NCBI GenBank assembly: GCA_965230345.1
Contig: CBDDKR010000001.1
Location: 620,001 to 684,000, forward strand
Direction: 5' to 3'
From: JADKBO01 sp965230345
GTDB lineage: Bacteria; Bacteroidota; Bacteroidia; Chitinophagales; Saprospiraceae
DNA length: 64,000 nt
Shown: positions 25,067 to 34,046 of the stretch, one piece after another
Position numbering within the stretch: the first letter of the stretch is position 1
Layout: each line of letters starts with the position of its first letter
Made by a program: the position numbers and the translations under genes
Notes under the pieces: generated by a model
Seen by the model: only the letters and a program-made list of their open reading frames with translations
What the model was told of the DNA's origin: nothing
Database searches by the model: none

Positions 25067-26446
25067 ATGAGGTCGAAAAATATAAACTATTCAATGATTC
25101 TTTTGATCATATTGCAATTGATCAGTTTTCAAACCAATGCACAGGAACTTAAGCGCAATGTGTTTTTGGGAGCCCGTTTGATGGATTTATCTGCTGTAGA
25201 ACAAGATCTTGGAACAAATTCAGGAATATATCTTTCCGAAATTTTACCAGATGCAAGTTTTGGTATGATGAACATCCCTGCTCAAACCGTTTTAAAAAGC
25301 ATCAACAATAAATCTATTGTATCATTATCTGATCTTGGAAATGTTCTTCACGGAATAAAAGAAGGAGATGACCTGAGTGTAGAGATTTGGGAGAATAAAG
25401 ACAATAAAATCTATCATGGTAAGGCTGTCGGAAAGAAGAAAGAGATTCATCCTAATGCTGTCGTGGAATATGGAGTGGTGAAGTATGAGGGCAATAAATT
25501 GAGGTCACTTTTGTATTTACCTAAAGGTGTGGGTCAACCTCCAGTTGTCTTTTTTATTCAAGGCTATACTTGTCAGAGTATAGAAATGAGAAATGATAAT
25601 CCAGCTAAACAATTGATAGATGGTTGGGTTGATGCAGGATATGCCGTCTTTCTTGTAGAAAAGCCTGGAATGGGAGATAGCGAGAGCGATATTCCCTGTA
25701 TGGATATTGATTTTGACCAAGAACTTCATGCGTTTTCAAAGGCTTATAAGGAGTTAATAAGAAATCGAAGCATTAATAGTAAGCAAATTTTTCTTTTCGG
25801 GCATTCTATGGGAGGAATTATCGCTCCTCTTTTGGCTCATTCGCATAGCCCTGCAGGAATTATGGTTTTTGGAATCGTTGGTAAGAATTGGTACGATTAC
25901 ATGCAAGATATTTATATAGAGCAACCATTAATTTTCGGGTCATCCAAGGATCAAATTGAAGAGAATAAAAAGTACTATTTACCATTTGTAAAGGATTTGT
26001 TGGTCAATAAGAAATCGAATGTTGAGTTGCTCGAAAACCCTATTTATGGAAAGCGATTAGAAGAAGATGGGATTGCTCAAAACTTAAAAGATGGGTATTA
26101 CATTATGCGACATTATCGATATTGGCAAACTCTTGCGGATAAGGATGTTCCCAAAGCATGGTCGAAGGTGAAATCTCCTGTTTATGTGCTTCATGGCGAG
26201 TACGATATTCAGGCGATAGATCCAAAATATGGAGAAATGATCTCTATTAATGTAAATGATAGTGGGGGGAAGGCTCAGTTCGAGTTGTTTCCAAAAACAG
26301 AACATGCTTTTCTCAAATTTGAATCCAAGGAAGAATTACTAGATATAATGAATACTGGTGGATATTCAGCGACATTTAAGACCCATTTTAATAAGGATAT
26401 TACAACGAAGAGTTTAAACTGGATGAATCGTCAAATCTCAAAATAG
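25067..26446 (+). CDS. exported PDZ-fused alpha/beta-hydrolase
   Basis: A signal peptide ending NAQ (24-26) precedes a PDZ-like domain (about 30-125, GIYLSEILPDASF...INNKSIVSLSDLG). This is fused to an alpha/beta-hydrolase domain (about 135-455) with the nucleophile elbow GHSMGG (Ser247), an Asp at 380 (LHGEYD) and His at 413 (TEHAFLKF). The triad is therefore complete. Such proteins may act as esterases or peptidases in the periplasm; the PDZ could hold a peptide or partner. It is followed by the DUF885 gene with a one-base gap, so the two are cotranscribed. The substrate is unknown. Confidence 0.85.
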   Translation: MRSKNINYSMILLIILQLISFQTNAQELKRNVFLGARLMDLSAVEQDLGTNSGIYLSEILPDASFGMMNIPAQTVLKSINNKSIVSLSDLGNVLHGIKEGDDLSVEIWENKDNKIYHGKAVGKKKEIHPNAVVEYGVVKYEGNKLRSLLYLPKGVGQPPVVFFIQGYTCQSIEMRNDNPAKQLIDGWVDAGYAVFLVEKPGMGDSESDIPCMDIDFDQELHAFSKAYKELIRNRSINSKQIFLFGHSMGGIIAPLLAHSHSPAGIMVFGIVGKNWYDYMQDIYIEQPLIFGSSKDQIEENKKYYLPFVKDLLVNKKSNVELLENPIYGKRLEEDGIAQNLKDGYYIMRHYRYWQTLADKDVPKAWSKVKSPVYVLHGEYDIQAIDPKYGEMISINVNDSGGKAQFELFPKTEHAFLKFESKEELLDIMNTGGYSATFKTHFNKDITTKSLNWMNRQISK

Positions 26447-26447
26447 G

Positions 26448-27731
26448 ATGAGGTGGTATATTATTATATGGTTGGGTTTAACAGTTAGTGTAAGTTCCGC
26501 CCAATACGATTTACATCGATTCGAAAATGTAGTAGAACTGTTTAAAACGGAATATAGACAATTGAATATTCCAGAGCTAGAATTGAGTTATGTAAGTAAC
26601 CTTAGAAATATACAATCGTTGGAGAAGCTGGATGTTCAATATGATTTTTTTAAAAGGTACGAAAGTGAGTTGTTTGAAATTGATATTGATAATTTGTCGC
26701 CAGAATTCAAAATTTCATACGCGATTTTACAATATGAAATTGACCTTAATTTAGACAGAATTGATCTTGAAAAAAAGTGGTTTTTAGCCAATCCATCAAT
26801 TAATGGAGGTGGTCTTTACAATGAAGATTTAGGAAAGGACTGGTATAGATTATTGCTAAGAGAATGGGTGGATAATGAATTAACACCAGAAGAAGCCTTT
26901 GAAATGGGGCTCCGAGAAGTGGAACTGGTTAAACAAAGATTAAATAACATCGTAAAAGATAGCAGCTCGCCAAATAGATCACCGTTCTATGACATGGAGA
27001 GTGATAGCTCCTATTTCGTAGATGACAAGGAAATCGTTAGGTTAAAATACGAAGCACTTAGATCAAGGATAAGAGAAAGAACAAAAAATTATTTTCCCGA
27101 GATGGAGAATATTCCATTGGTAGATATAGCAATTGGGAGAAACGAAAACCTTGCAATTGCGCCAGCATATTACTTTGACAATACCTTTTATTATAATTTT
27201 TTTGGCCATAGTTATGATCTAAAGGATATGGAATGGATATTTCTTCATGAAGCAATTCCAGGACATCATTATCAAGCTAATCTTCATCAAGATTCAAAAA
27301 TGCCTTTTGCAAGTGTATTTAATTATATGGGTTATGTAGAAGGGTGGGGCGCTTATGTAGAGCAATATGGAAAGAATCTTGGTGTTTATCAATCTCCCCA
27401 GGACGAATACGGTCAATTGAGGTGGGACCTAATCCGTTCGATAAGAGTGGTATTGGATGTTGGAATCAACTACTATGGTTGGTCTGATAAAAAAGCACTA
27501 GAGTTTTGGAATCTTCACCTGAAAGGCAGAGATGATATCGCAAATCGTGAGTTAAATAGAATGAAACGATGGCCTGCTCAAGTTATAACATATAAACATG
27601 GTAAAAGTGTATTAGATCGATTAAAAGGAGGACTGAAAACGGCACCTGAGTTGATGGCCTTTCACAAGAAGGTTCTGAAATATGGGCCAATCCCATTATC
27701 TATTATGGAGAATTTATGGGATAATTTATAA
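26448..27731 (+). CDS. exported DUF885-family (metallopeptidase-like) protein
   Basis: The signal peptide ends VSSAQ (residues 15-19). The family signature HEAIPGHH is present at 267-274 (putative zinc residues His267, Glu268, His273/274), followed by GYVEGWGAYVE (about 296-304). DUF885 proteins have a thermolysin-like zinc core and are thought to be peptidases or carboxypeptidases. At 427 residues it is much shorter than the usual 550-600, mainly by a reduced N-terminal helical half. It starts one base after the PDZ-hydrolase stop, which suggests joint action on peptides in the envelope. Confidence 0.87.
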   Translation: MRWYIIIWLGLTVSVSSAQYDLHRFENVVELFKTEYRQLNIPELELSYVSNLRNIQSLEKLDVQYDFFKRYESELFEIDIDNLSPEFKISYAILQYEIDLNLDRIDLEKKWFLANPSINGGGLYNEDLGKDWYRLLLREWVDNELTPEEAFEMGLREVELVKQRLNNIVKDSSSPNRSPFYDMESDSSYFVDDKEIVRLKYEALRSRIRERTKNYFPEMENIPLVDIAIGRNENLAIAPAYYFDNTFYYNFFGHSYDLKDMEWIFLHEAIPGHHYQANLHQDSKMPFASVFNYMGYVEGWGAYVEQYGKNLGVYQSPQDEYGQLRWDLIRSIRVVLDVGINYYGWSDKKALEFWNLHLKGRDDIANRELNRMKRWPAQVITYKHGKSVLDRLKGGLKTAPELMAFHKKVLKYGPIPLSIMENLWDNL

Positions 27732-27791
27732 GTGCAAATATCACAATCAAGAGATTAAACTCCTTGGGAAATTATTTTAAAATTAAGAATA

Positions 27792-28922
27792 ATGAGCATA
27801 ACTAAAGTCCTATTTTCAAAATTCACACTGCTTACAATCGCAACGATTTATTGCATTAATTTAGGCGCACAACATAGCGAGTATTATCGTCATTTGGTGT
27901 TTAGGGAGACACCGTATTCTGATATTCGTGGAAACCATAGCATTGGTCGATTAACCGCACAAAATGAGGCTCACTACAAATTTGTCTATGATGAAGATGG
28001 TAGATTAATTGAAGTCTCGCATAGAATTGGTGATGACTTGATTGCAGATAATGGCAATTGGGATAGTTTTATTTGGTTTGCTCCCAAAGTAGAAATTTCA
28101 TACAGCGGGTCTCATGAAATTCATTATTATTACAACCATCTAGACGAAAAATCGGAAGTCCATGGAAAGGTGTTTAAAGCGGTATTTGCACTGAATAAGA
28201 ATGGTCAAAGGCTTTCTTTAAAATTTTATGATAGAGTGGGTGATCCTTCGTTAAATACTTGGGGAATTCATCACTATCAATGGACTCCATTGGAAGATGG
28301 AATTGTGATAGAGAAACGTTTTGATTTGGAGGAAAACCCGCAAACGATTCGCCCAGATTTCACCTTTTATACGGTGAAAATGGAATTTGATAACGATGGA
28401 TTATTGGATTTTATTTATCACATAGATGAAACAGGAAATATCATTAACAATTCAATGAAGGCAGGATTAGACCGAATTGTATATGACCAGGAGGATAATT
28501 TCTCAAGGTGGATGGTTTTTGATAAAGATTTTAATCCTGTGGAAGGCAATGCACCTGAATTTGCTATTGGCGAACACTTGTACGATTGTCGTGGCAATAA
28601 AGTCGAACTGAGAGGATTTGATGTGAGAGGCAGAGCAAAGGCAATGCCCAATGGCGTGGCCCGTGTGGTGAACAAATATGATCTATTTAACAATCAGATT
28701 GAGGTGAGAACATACAATCTTGACGGAATGTTATTGCAACATGCCCAACGTATATTCAGCGAAGATGGAAGAAGGGTGAAATGGATCAAATTCTTAGATG
28801 TTGATGGAAACTTAACCATGCATAATAGTGGTCAATTTGCAGCAATTGAGTTTGTCTATGATAAAAATGGTGTAGCAATTCAGAAATTTTATGATGGGGA
28901 AATGAATGAATTGAAGGGGTAA
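27792..28922 (+). CDS. exported YD-like repeat protein of unknown function
   Basis: I do not recognise the family. The signal peptide ends LGAQ (23-26). The 350-residue mature part repeats strand-turn-strand units with YD/FD-x-DG motifs (FVYDEDGRLIEV, MEFDNDGLLDFI, FVYDKNGVAI), like stand-alone YD/RHS-type or WG-like proteins of Bacteroidota. There is no toxin domain and no sorting domain. The next gene on the same strand (29154) has similar repeats. It follows the DUF885 gene by 60 bases and may belong to its transcript. Confidence 0.55.
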   Translation: MSITKVLFSKFTLLTIATIYCINLGAQHSEYYRHLVFRETPYSDIRGNHSIGRLTAQNEAHYKFVYDEDGRLIEVSHRIGDDLIADNGNWDSFIWFAPKVEISYSGSHEIHYYYNHLDEKSEVHGKVFKAVFALNKNGQRLSLKFYDRVGDPSLNTWGIHHYQWTPLEDGIVIEKRFDLEENPQTIRPDFTFYTVKMEFDNDGLLDFIYHIDETGNIINNSMKAGLDRIVYDQEDNFSRWMVFDKDFNPVEGNAPEFAIGEHLYDCRGNKVELRGFDVRGRAKAMPNGVARVVNKYDLFNNQIEVRTYNLDGMLLQHAQRIFSEDGRRVKWIKFLDVDGNLTMHNSGQFAAIEFVYDKNGVAIQKFYDGEMNELKG

Positions 28923-29153
28923 TGCTTTTAGTTTCTTTGGTTAAATGATGGAATGAAATTGTTGGTCGATTATTTGTAGTCCATTGGTTCCGATGGATAT
29001 GTATTGTTGGATTAAGTCTAAGTGCTTCGCCTGTATATGGATTTAGCTTTTGGTTAAGACATATATGATTCAAGTAGATTCAGAAAGTATGAAGTTTGTA
29101 ACTTACATTTGTAGGGAAAAATCCACATAATTGAAAAGAACAAAAATCCAATT

Positions 29154-29996
29154 TTGAGAAAATTCTTATCTAAATGTTTGTTGATACTGATTGTATGGTG
29201 TGGGAGTAAGGAGGCATACGCACAATCGGCTTTGACTTACAATGGCAAAATCAATGATTTACCATATGTTGAAAATAATATTAAGAAGATATTGACTTAT
29301 GATGTTGATATTAAGGATACAACTAAGAGAAGATTGGTCTCAATTATTTATTTGAATAGTTGGGGGTACACTAAGAAATCAGAATTTTTTAGGAATGACG
29401 GTACACTAAAATATTACAACCTATACTCATATGAGCAAGACTCTTTTTTAAGATCTGTATATTCTTATTCTGGTCATGAAGAGTTAGAATATTTTACAGA
29501 ATTTGAGTACGATAAGCTAGGACGTAAATCGAAGCAAAGGACGATAAAGAATGGTGAGTTAACGATAAAACAGAGCTTCAAATGGAATAAGAAGAATGAT
29601 AGAGTCATAGAAAACTCTGAATACATCAAAAAAAATATAAGGTTAGATGAAGAAGGGCGAATTACTTCTATAGTTAATAAACCCAGAAGAAACTATAGTG
29701 AACCGATATATAAATGGGAAACGAAATACGAAAATGACCATGAATACACAAAGGTTTATTTTGATAAAAAATCGAAAGATTATGTGAGTATTTTGACCTG
29801 TAGGGATGGTCAAAATATAGAAAATAATACGGATCAGTATTGGCATGACTTAGACTTTTCAGAACCATTGAGGATTGGAAATGGAGACTTCATTGAAAAG
29901 CAATTCTTCTATTCCGATAATGGGTTGATGCTTAAAAAAATGAGGCACTTAAATGGTCAGGTAAATGCTATTTATTTGTACAAGTATGGAATGTGA
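29154..29996 (+). CDS. exported YD-like repeat protein, TTG start
   Basis: The TTG at 29154 begins a convincing signal peptide (MRKFLSKCLLILIVWCGSKEAYAQ), and no ATG gives a better start. The mature part carries short motifs such as EYDKLGRKSKQ and IRLDEEGRITSI in repeated strand units, as in the gene at 27792, but overall similarity appears low. No catalytic motif, sorting domain or anchor is visible. Function unknown; probably a periplasmic or outer-membrane-associated protein. Confidence 0.5.
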   Translation: MRKFLSKCLLILIVWCGSKEAYAQSALTYNGKINDLPYVENNIKKILTYDVDIKDTTKRRLVSIIYLNSWGYTKKSEFFRNDGTLKYYNLYSYEQDSFLRSVYSYSGHEELEYFTEFEYDKLGRKSKQRTIKNGELTIKQSFKWNKKNDRVIENSEYIKKNIRLDEEGRITSIVNKPRRNYSEPIYKWETKYENDHEYTKVYFDKKSKDYVSILTCRDGQNIENNTDQYWHDLDFSEPLRIGNGDFIEKQFFYSDNGLMLKKMRHLNGQVNAIYLYKYGM

Positions 29997-30144
29997 TTGG
30001 TTGAAGAATTTAGATGGGTAAATAAATTTCTTCCAAAATGTCTTTTGTGCAATTGCTAAAATGATCTATATTTACTAGGTAAGAATTGTTGACATACCAT
30101 TTTATGGTCAACAGATATTATTTCGATCACCCAAAATTCTAAAT

Positions 30145-30612
30145 ATGGAATATTCAGAAACTCTTGATGAAAACAATGTACCAGAATTAATTATTACCAA
30201 CGAAATTAAAAGCTTTCTATCCGAAACAGCCAAATGGGCGAACTTTATTGCTATAGTAGGTTTTGTCTTTGTAGGATTAACTATGTTAACCATGGTAGGA
30301 GTATTGCTTTTTGCAGGCTCGATGGCTTCTGAATTATCTACCATGAGTGCAGGTGTAGCAGGTATCTTCCCGCTAATCTTTTACACCATTTTTATGGGCA
30401 TCGCATTTATCCCTATTTTATATTTATATAAATTCGCTCAAAACATGAAAAGAGCACTTAAATATGATGATTCTAATGCATTAAGAGAATCGTTCATGTA
30501 TATGAAGTCTCATTATAAGTTTTATGGTATCCTAACTGCTATTGTTACAGGAATTTATGTGTTAATATTTCTAGTAGCTCTATTAGGAGGTGCGGGAGCA
30601 TTAATGGGATAG
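30145..30612 (+). CDS. DUF5362-type inner-membrane protein
   Basis: This is a 155-residue protein with four hydrophobic segments (about 33-57, 68-93, 127-148 and a Gly-rich tail). A conserved IKSFLSETAKWANFIAIVGFVFVG start and an amphipathic LKYDDSNALRESFMYMKSHYKFYGI loop are present. This fits the DUF5362 family of small membrane proteins of unknown role. Thirty bases separate it from the next gene, but no functional link is evident. Confidence 0.7.
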   Translation: MEYSETLDENNVPELIITNEIKSFLSETAKWANFIAIVGFVFVGLTMLTMVGVLLFAGSMASELSTMSAGVAGIFPLIFYTIFMGIAFIPILYLYKFAQNMKRALKYDDSNALRESFMYMKSHYKFYGILTAIVTGIYVLIFLVALLGGAGALMG

Positions 30613-30641
30613 AATGAGAGCGATTGAAAACTTTAATCTGA

Positions 30642-31220
30642 ATGGATAATCTTATGCGGTCTTTAATTGTATTTATAATACTGGGTTTTACATCTCAAGT
30701 ATTTAGTCAGCATTTCGAAATATCAAATTTATCTAAGGCTAAGAAATTATCCAGTCATGATTTGTTTGAATTTGTTTTAACTAATGCCGAGCAGGATGAT
30801 AAACCATGTTGTTCTCATATGAAGATGTTGGCAAAAATTCAAGAAGTTTCGAAGGATAGTGTGCAACTTGAAATGGATTTTTATTACCTTAAAAGAGATT
30901 TTAGATACGATGATAAGCTGACTGGAATAGATCTAAAAGAACAGGGGCGTAATATTTCTATTGCCCAAGATCATATCATTTCTATAAGTCCATATAAAGC
31001 TAGAAAGAAGAAAAAAATCCTTTCGTTTTCAGCAGGTGCCTTAGCTATTGGCGGAATAGTTACAGCGATTAATTCCGTCATTTTTACTAAAGGTAAATAT
31101 AGGCGAAACCTTTTGATTGCTAGTGGAATTCAATTGGCCGCGGGTATTTCTTTGGGAACGGCATCTGTTTCCAAAGAATACAAATTTAAGTATGCGAACG
31201 ATCCATGGTCTTTTAAATAG
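30642..31220 (+). CDS. exported hypothetical protein with C-terminal membrane hairpin
   Basis: I do not recognise it. An N-terminal signal sequence (MRSLIVFIILGFTSQVFSQ, from the ATG at 30654, or from 30642) is followed by a polar region with CCSHMKM and ISISPYKARKKKK. Two hydrophobic segments (about 125-145 and 155-175) then occur. A trailing KYANDPWSFK end is typical of small Bacteroidota envelope proteins. There is no recognised domain. Confidence 0.5.
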   Translation: MDNLMRSLIVFIILGFTSQVFSQHFEISNLSKAKKLSSHDLFEFVLTNAEQDDKPCCSHMKMLAKIQEVSKDSVQLEMDFYYLKRDFRYDDKLTGIDLKEQGRNISIAQDHIISISPYKARKKKKILSFSAGALAIGGIVTAINSVIFTKGKYRRNLLIASGIQLAAGISLGTASVSKEYKFKYANDPWSFK

Positions 31221-31248
31221 GATTGATACCTTCCAATTCTTCAAACCA

Positions 31249-31399
31249 ATGAAGCGGATAATTCTTGCTTACAGCTTATTATTTTCTTTTTAGCTTATGC
31301 TCAGGTCAAACATAAGGTGAAGTTGATTTGGGTTTCAATACATATGAGAGTATTTGGTATGAACCCGGAATTCATGGAAAAAAATTTAGCTTTTTATAG
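31249..31399 (+). pseudogene. remnant of a small secreted-protein gene
   Basis: The ATG at 31249 starts MKRIILAYSLLFSF and hits a stop. In another frame the text continues LAYAQ, a signal-peptide end, and a third frame (31325-31399) gives DLGFNTYESIWYEPGIHG. Three pieces of one protein in three frames indicate decay by indels. Confidence 0.5.
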
Positions 31400-31415
31400 A
31401 TAATTTGATTAAGAT

Positions 31416-31904
31416 ATGGGGAGAAAAGAAAGTTCCATTATACTCTGGTTCTTCAAAACTCTACTTTATGCAGCAATACTTTCTGCATCAGTAAAATGGT
31501 TTGGAGGGCATAGAATGTTGGCCAAGTCAATGGCTATGACATTGATCATTGTATTGTCCTTAAGAGAAATTGATTTAGATGCATCTATCAGTAATTCTAA
31601 ATATCCTGTTCGAATACGTCATTGAGGATATGCACTCTTGGTTCTGTTATTTTTTACAATCAACAACTATATACAAAAAAATCTCTTAGAAGCTAGTTTT
31701 GATTATGACAAGCAGTATTTATGGGTATATCTCTGTTATTTTATAATTACATCTACTTCGGAAGAAGTACTGTATAGAGGTTATGTACAAAGAAAAATAG
31801 ATTCAATATCAAGTAATGGTGGATTATTCAATAAAAGGATTTACTGTTTGTTGTTAAGCAATGCAAGTTTTAGCGAACTGCGATCATATGTTCTTGCAAA
31901 GTAA
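31416..31904 (+). pseudogene. decayed CPBP-family intramembrane protease
   Basis: One reading frame spans the region but is cut by an in-frame TGA at 31623-31625. It begins MGRKESSIILWFFKTLLYAAIL, hydrophobic from the start, and after the stop continues to TSTSEEVLYRGYVQRKID, whose EExxxR is the CPBP active-site motif. The frame then ends at 31904 before the FxxxH and HxxxN motifs, with a tail (LLLSNASFSEL) that looks frameshifted. It cannot make a working protease. An intact family member exists at 11368. Confidence 0.7.
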
Positions 31905-31931
31905 ATATTCATGGTTTTAAGTAAATATTCA
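31899..31931 (+). repeat. 13-base direct repeat AAGTAAATATTCA
   Basis: Two identical copies (31899-31911 and 31919-31931) start 20 bases apart, immediately after the decayed CPBP frame. Confidence 0.7.
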
Positions 31932-31996
31932 GTTGATTAATTATAATATATGAGATGGATTTCTATTTTTGTTGAATAAAACTAAGAATTATTGGT

Positions 31997-33001
31997 ATGA
32001 AAATGTTTGTTAAAGTTGTTATTATTATTTTTGTAGTATTTGTGAATTCTTCAGCTCAGGTTGATTTAGATAAAGGTCTATTGGCATATTATCCTTTTTC
32101 AGGTGGTGCAGAGAATATGACCAATAATGACTTAAATGGAGAAGTATATGGTCCGATTTTAGGCGATGATTATTTTGGAGTAAGTAATTCTGCCTATTAT
32201 TTTGATGGAGTTGATGATTATATAATCATTGAAGATAATGATTATTTGGATTTTGAATTGAAAGAAGATTTTGCGATTTCTTTTTGTTTTAAAAATGGAT
32301 TCGGCATAGGTGGAGATTTACTTTCGAAATGGGAATCGGCACATAAAGATACTTCGTATTCGTATGCTGTCAGATTAGTGGGATATGGAGCATCAGATAC
32401 TTCACAATGGGGGAAAATTCTTGTTGCTAGATACGATGGGGACGATCTCAATTGTGAGGGAGGTGTTAGCATTAAAACTAATGAGTCTTATTTAGATACT
32501 AATTGGCATTCTTTGGTTTTTCAGTTGAATTCAAGTAATGAGTTGGAATTGTATATAGATGGAAGTTTAGCCGGTAAAATATCTGACTCGAATGTTTGTT
32601 CTATTATTTCGAATAGTAATATCGTAATTGGTAGTCGATCATCTTATCATGATACTAATAATCGAGCTTTTAAGGGCGGAATTGATGAACTTAGGTTTTA
32701 TAATCGAAGTTTAAATGAGGACGAAGTATTGGAACTTCATAAAAAAGTAATGGTACCATCTAAAGAAATTGATTATAGTTCATATATAAAGATTTTCCCC
32801 AACCCTACAAGTGGTGCTGTGACATTAATCAATAGTTCTTCTAAGGAGATAAGAAAATCATTTGTATATGATATTTCAGGAACCATAATAAATGAGTTTC
32901 AAAAAGAAATAAACTTATCCAATTATCCTGTTGGAGTATACTTTGTAAAAGTGATTTTTGAAGATGGTTTCCAAAAGGAGCTTAAACTAATTAAGAACTA
33001 G
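31997..33001 (+). CDS. secreted LamG-domain protein with T9SS sorting domain
   Basis: The signal peptide ends SSAQ. A LamG/concanavalin-A-like domain covers about residues 25-245, opening with LLAYYPFSGGAENMTNNDLNG and YYFDGVDDYI and closing with FKGGIDELRFYNRSL, the typical family start and end. The sorting domain begins FPNP (267-270). It is expected on the cell surface, where LamG domains usually bind carbohydrate or calcium. There is no enzyme domain. It is probably monocistronic. Confidence 0.9.
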   Translation: MKMFVKVVIIIFVVFVNSSAQVDLDKGLLAYYPFSGGAENMTNNDLNGEVYGPILGDDYFGVSNSAYYFDGVDDYIIIEDNDYLDFELKEDFAISFCFKNGFGIGGDLLSKWESAHKDTSYSYAVRLVGYGASDTSQWGKILVARYDGDDLNCEGGVSIKTNESYLDTNWHSLVFQLNSSNELELYIDGSLAGKISDSNVCSIISNSNIVIGSRSSYHDTNNRAFKGGIDELRFYNRSLNEDEVLELHKKVMVPSKEIDYSSYIKIFPNPTSGAVTLINSSSKEIRKSFVYDISGTIINEFQKEINLSNYPVGVYFVKVIFEDGFQKELKLIKN

Positions 33002-33045
33002 TTGGTTGCTCTTAATAAAAAGGCATTCAGTTAAAAATAGTTAAT

Positions 33046-33930
33046 TTGAAACGATTTAGTATTTTACTTTTAATTGTTAGTTGTTTTTCCTGTAACCAGG
33101 AAAAACAAAAAATGGAAGATATAAGAATTGAAATGTCTGAGTCTCCCATTTGGGTTCATAATAGTTGTGAAGGAAAAGAAGTGTTCTTTTATGTTTATTG
33201 GCATACAAAAGACTCATTGATCTATAAACTAGATGGAAAAGAGATCAAAACTATAAAGGTAACACCAATGGGATATCAATTGGAATTATCATCAGATCAA
33301 CTTTTCAATGAATTCACCGTGTTTAAAAAGTATAATGGAAAGGAATCGTTAATCTTTCGAGAGGAAATACGATATTATGAATCTGGAGATACAATAGAGT
33401 TTTATTCCAATAATTATAAACGTCCTCGACCAATATATGTAGATGCTAGTTTATGTTGGAATGGATACGATGGTTCTATAATTCCGGAAGGCGAATATAT
33501 AGTACGTTATGAACAAAGTGTTCGAGATGAATTCGAAGACGGTAATATTGAAAGAATATTGTCTTTAAAGAACGTACAACTAAAAAATGGTGCTCAGAAG
33601 ATATTTGATTTAGATGAGGATCTGATTGTTGAAAAAGAATCAATTGTCCCAAAAGTTTTCAGCTCTGATAAGGGTTTAGGTAAAACCCTTAAAATGGAGA
33701 ACATATTTTATAAAAGTTCTTCAGATCATATAAACAGTACATTTGAACAATCATCCTTAAGGATTAAATCAAACGGTCAAGGTAAACCAAGCTTCAGGGT
33801 GGTCAATTATCATTATGGATCTTTTATTAAAGCAGTTTTAGATTCTTGTGGAATTTTGGATACAATAAAAACCGACAGATTAATCTTACCCAATCACGTT
33901 CAGGTAGAACTGAATTGTGGCTTGAATTAG
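33046..33930 (+). CDS. hypothetical lipoprotein, TTG start
   Basis: The TTG at 33046 leads directly to the lipoprotein signal MKRFSILLLIVSCFSC with a lipobox-type Cys (residue 16), then polar residues. The mature 275 residues show no family I know. They are rich in charged, strand-forming segments and contain CWNGYDGSIIPEGEY. It lies between the LamG gene and a T9SS protein gene. Likely exported to the outer membrane; role unknown. Confidence 0.6.
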   Translation: MKRFSILLLIVSCFSCNQEKQKMEDIRIEMSESPIWVHNSCEGKEVFFYVYWHTKDSLIYKLDGKEIKTIKVTPMGYQLELSSDQLFNEFTVFKKYNGKESLIFREEIRYYESGDTIEFYSNNYKRPRPIYVDASLCWNGYDGSIIPEGEYIVRYEQSVRDEFEDGNIERILSLKNVQLKNGAQKIFDLDEDLIVEKESIVPKVFSSDKGLGKTLKMENIFYKSSSDHINSTFEQSSLRIKSNGQGKPSFRVVNYHYGSFIKAVLDSCGILDTIKTDRLILPNHVQVELNCGLN

Positions 33931-34046
33931 TTTTTATAATGCTTTAGGGCAGATTCTACTGAATTTGCGTGCTGGTTACGTTGCCTAAGGTCATTGATGT
34001 ATTGATGATAAATTGACATTATGGATAAATGATGAAAATGAATATT

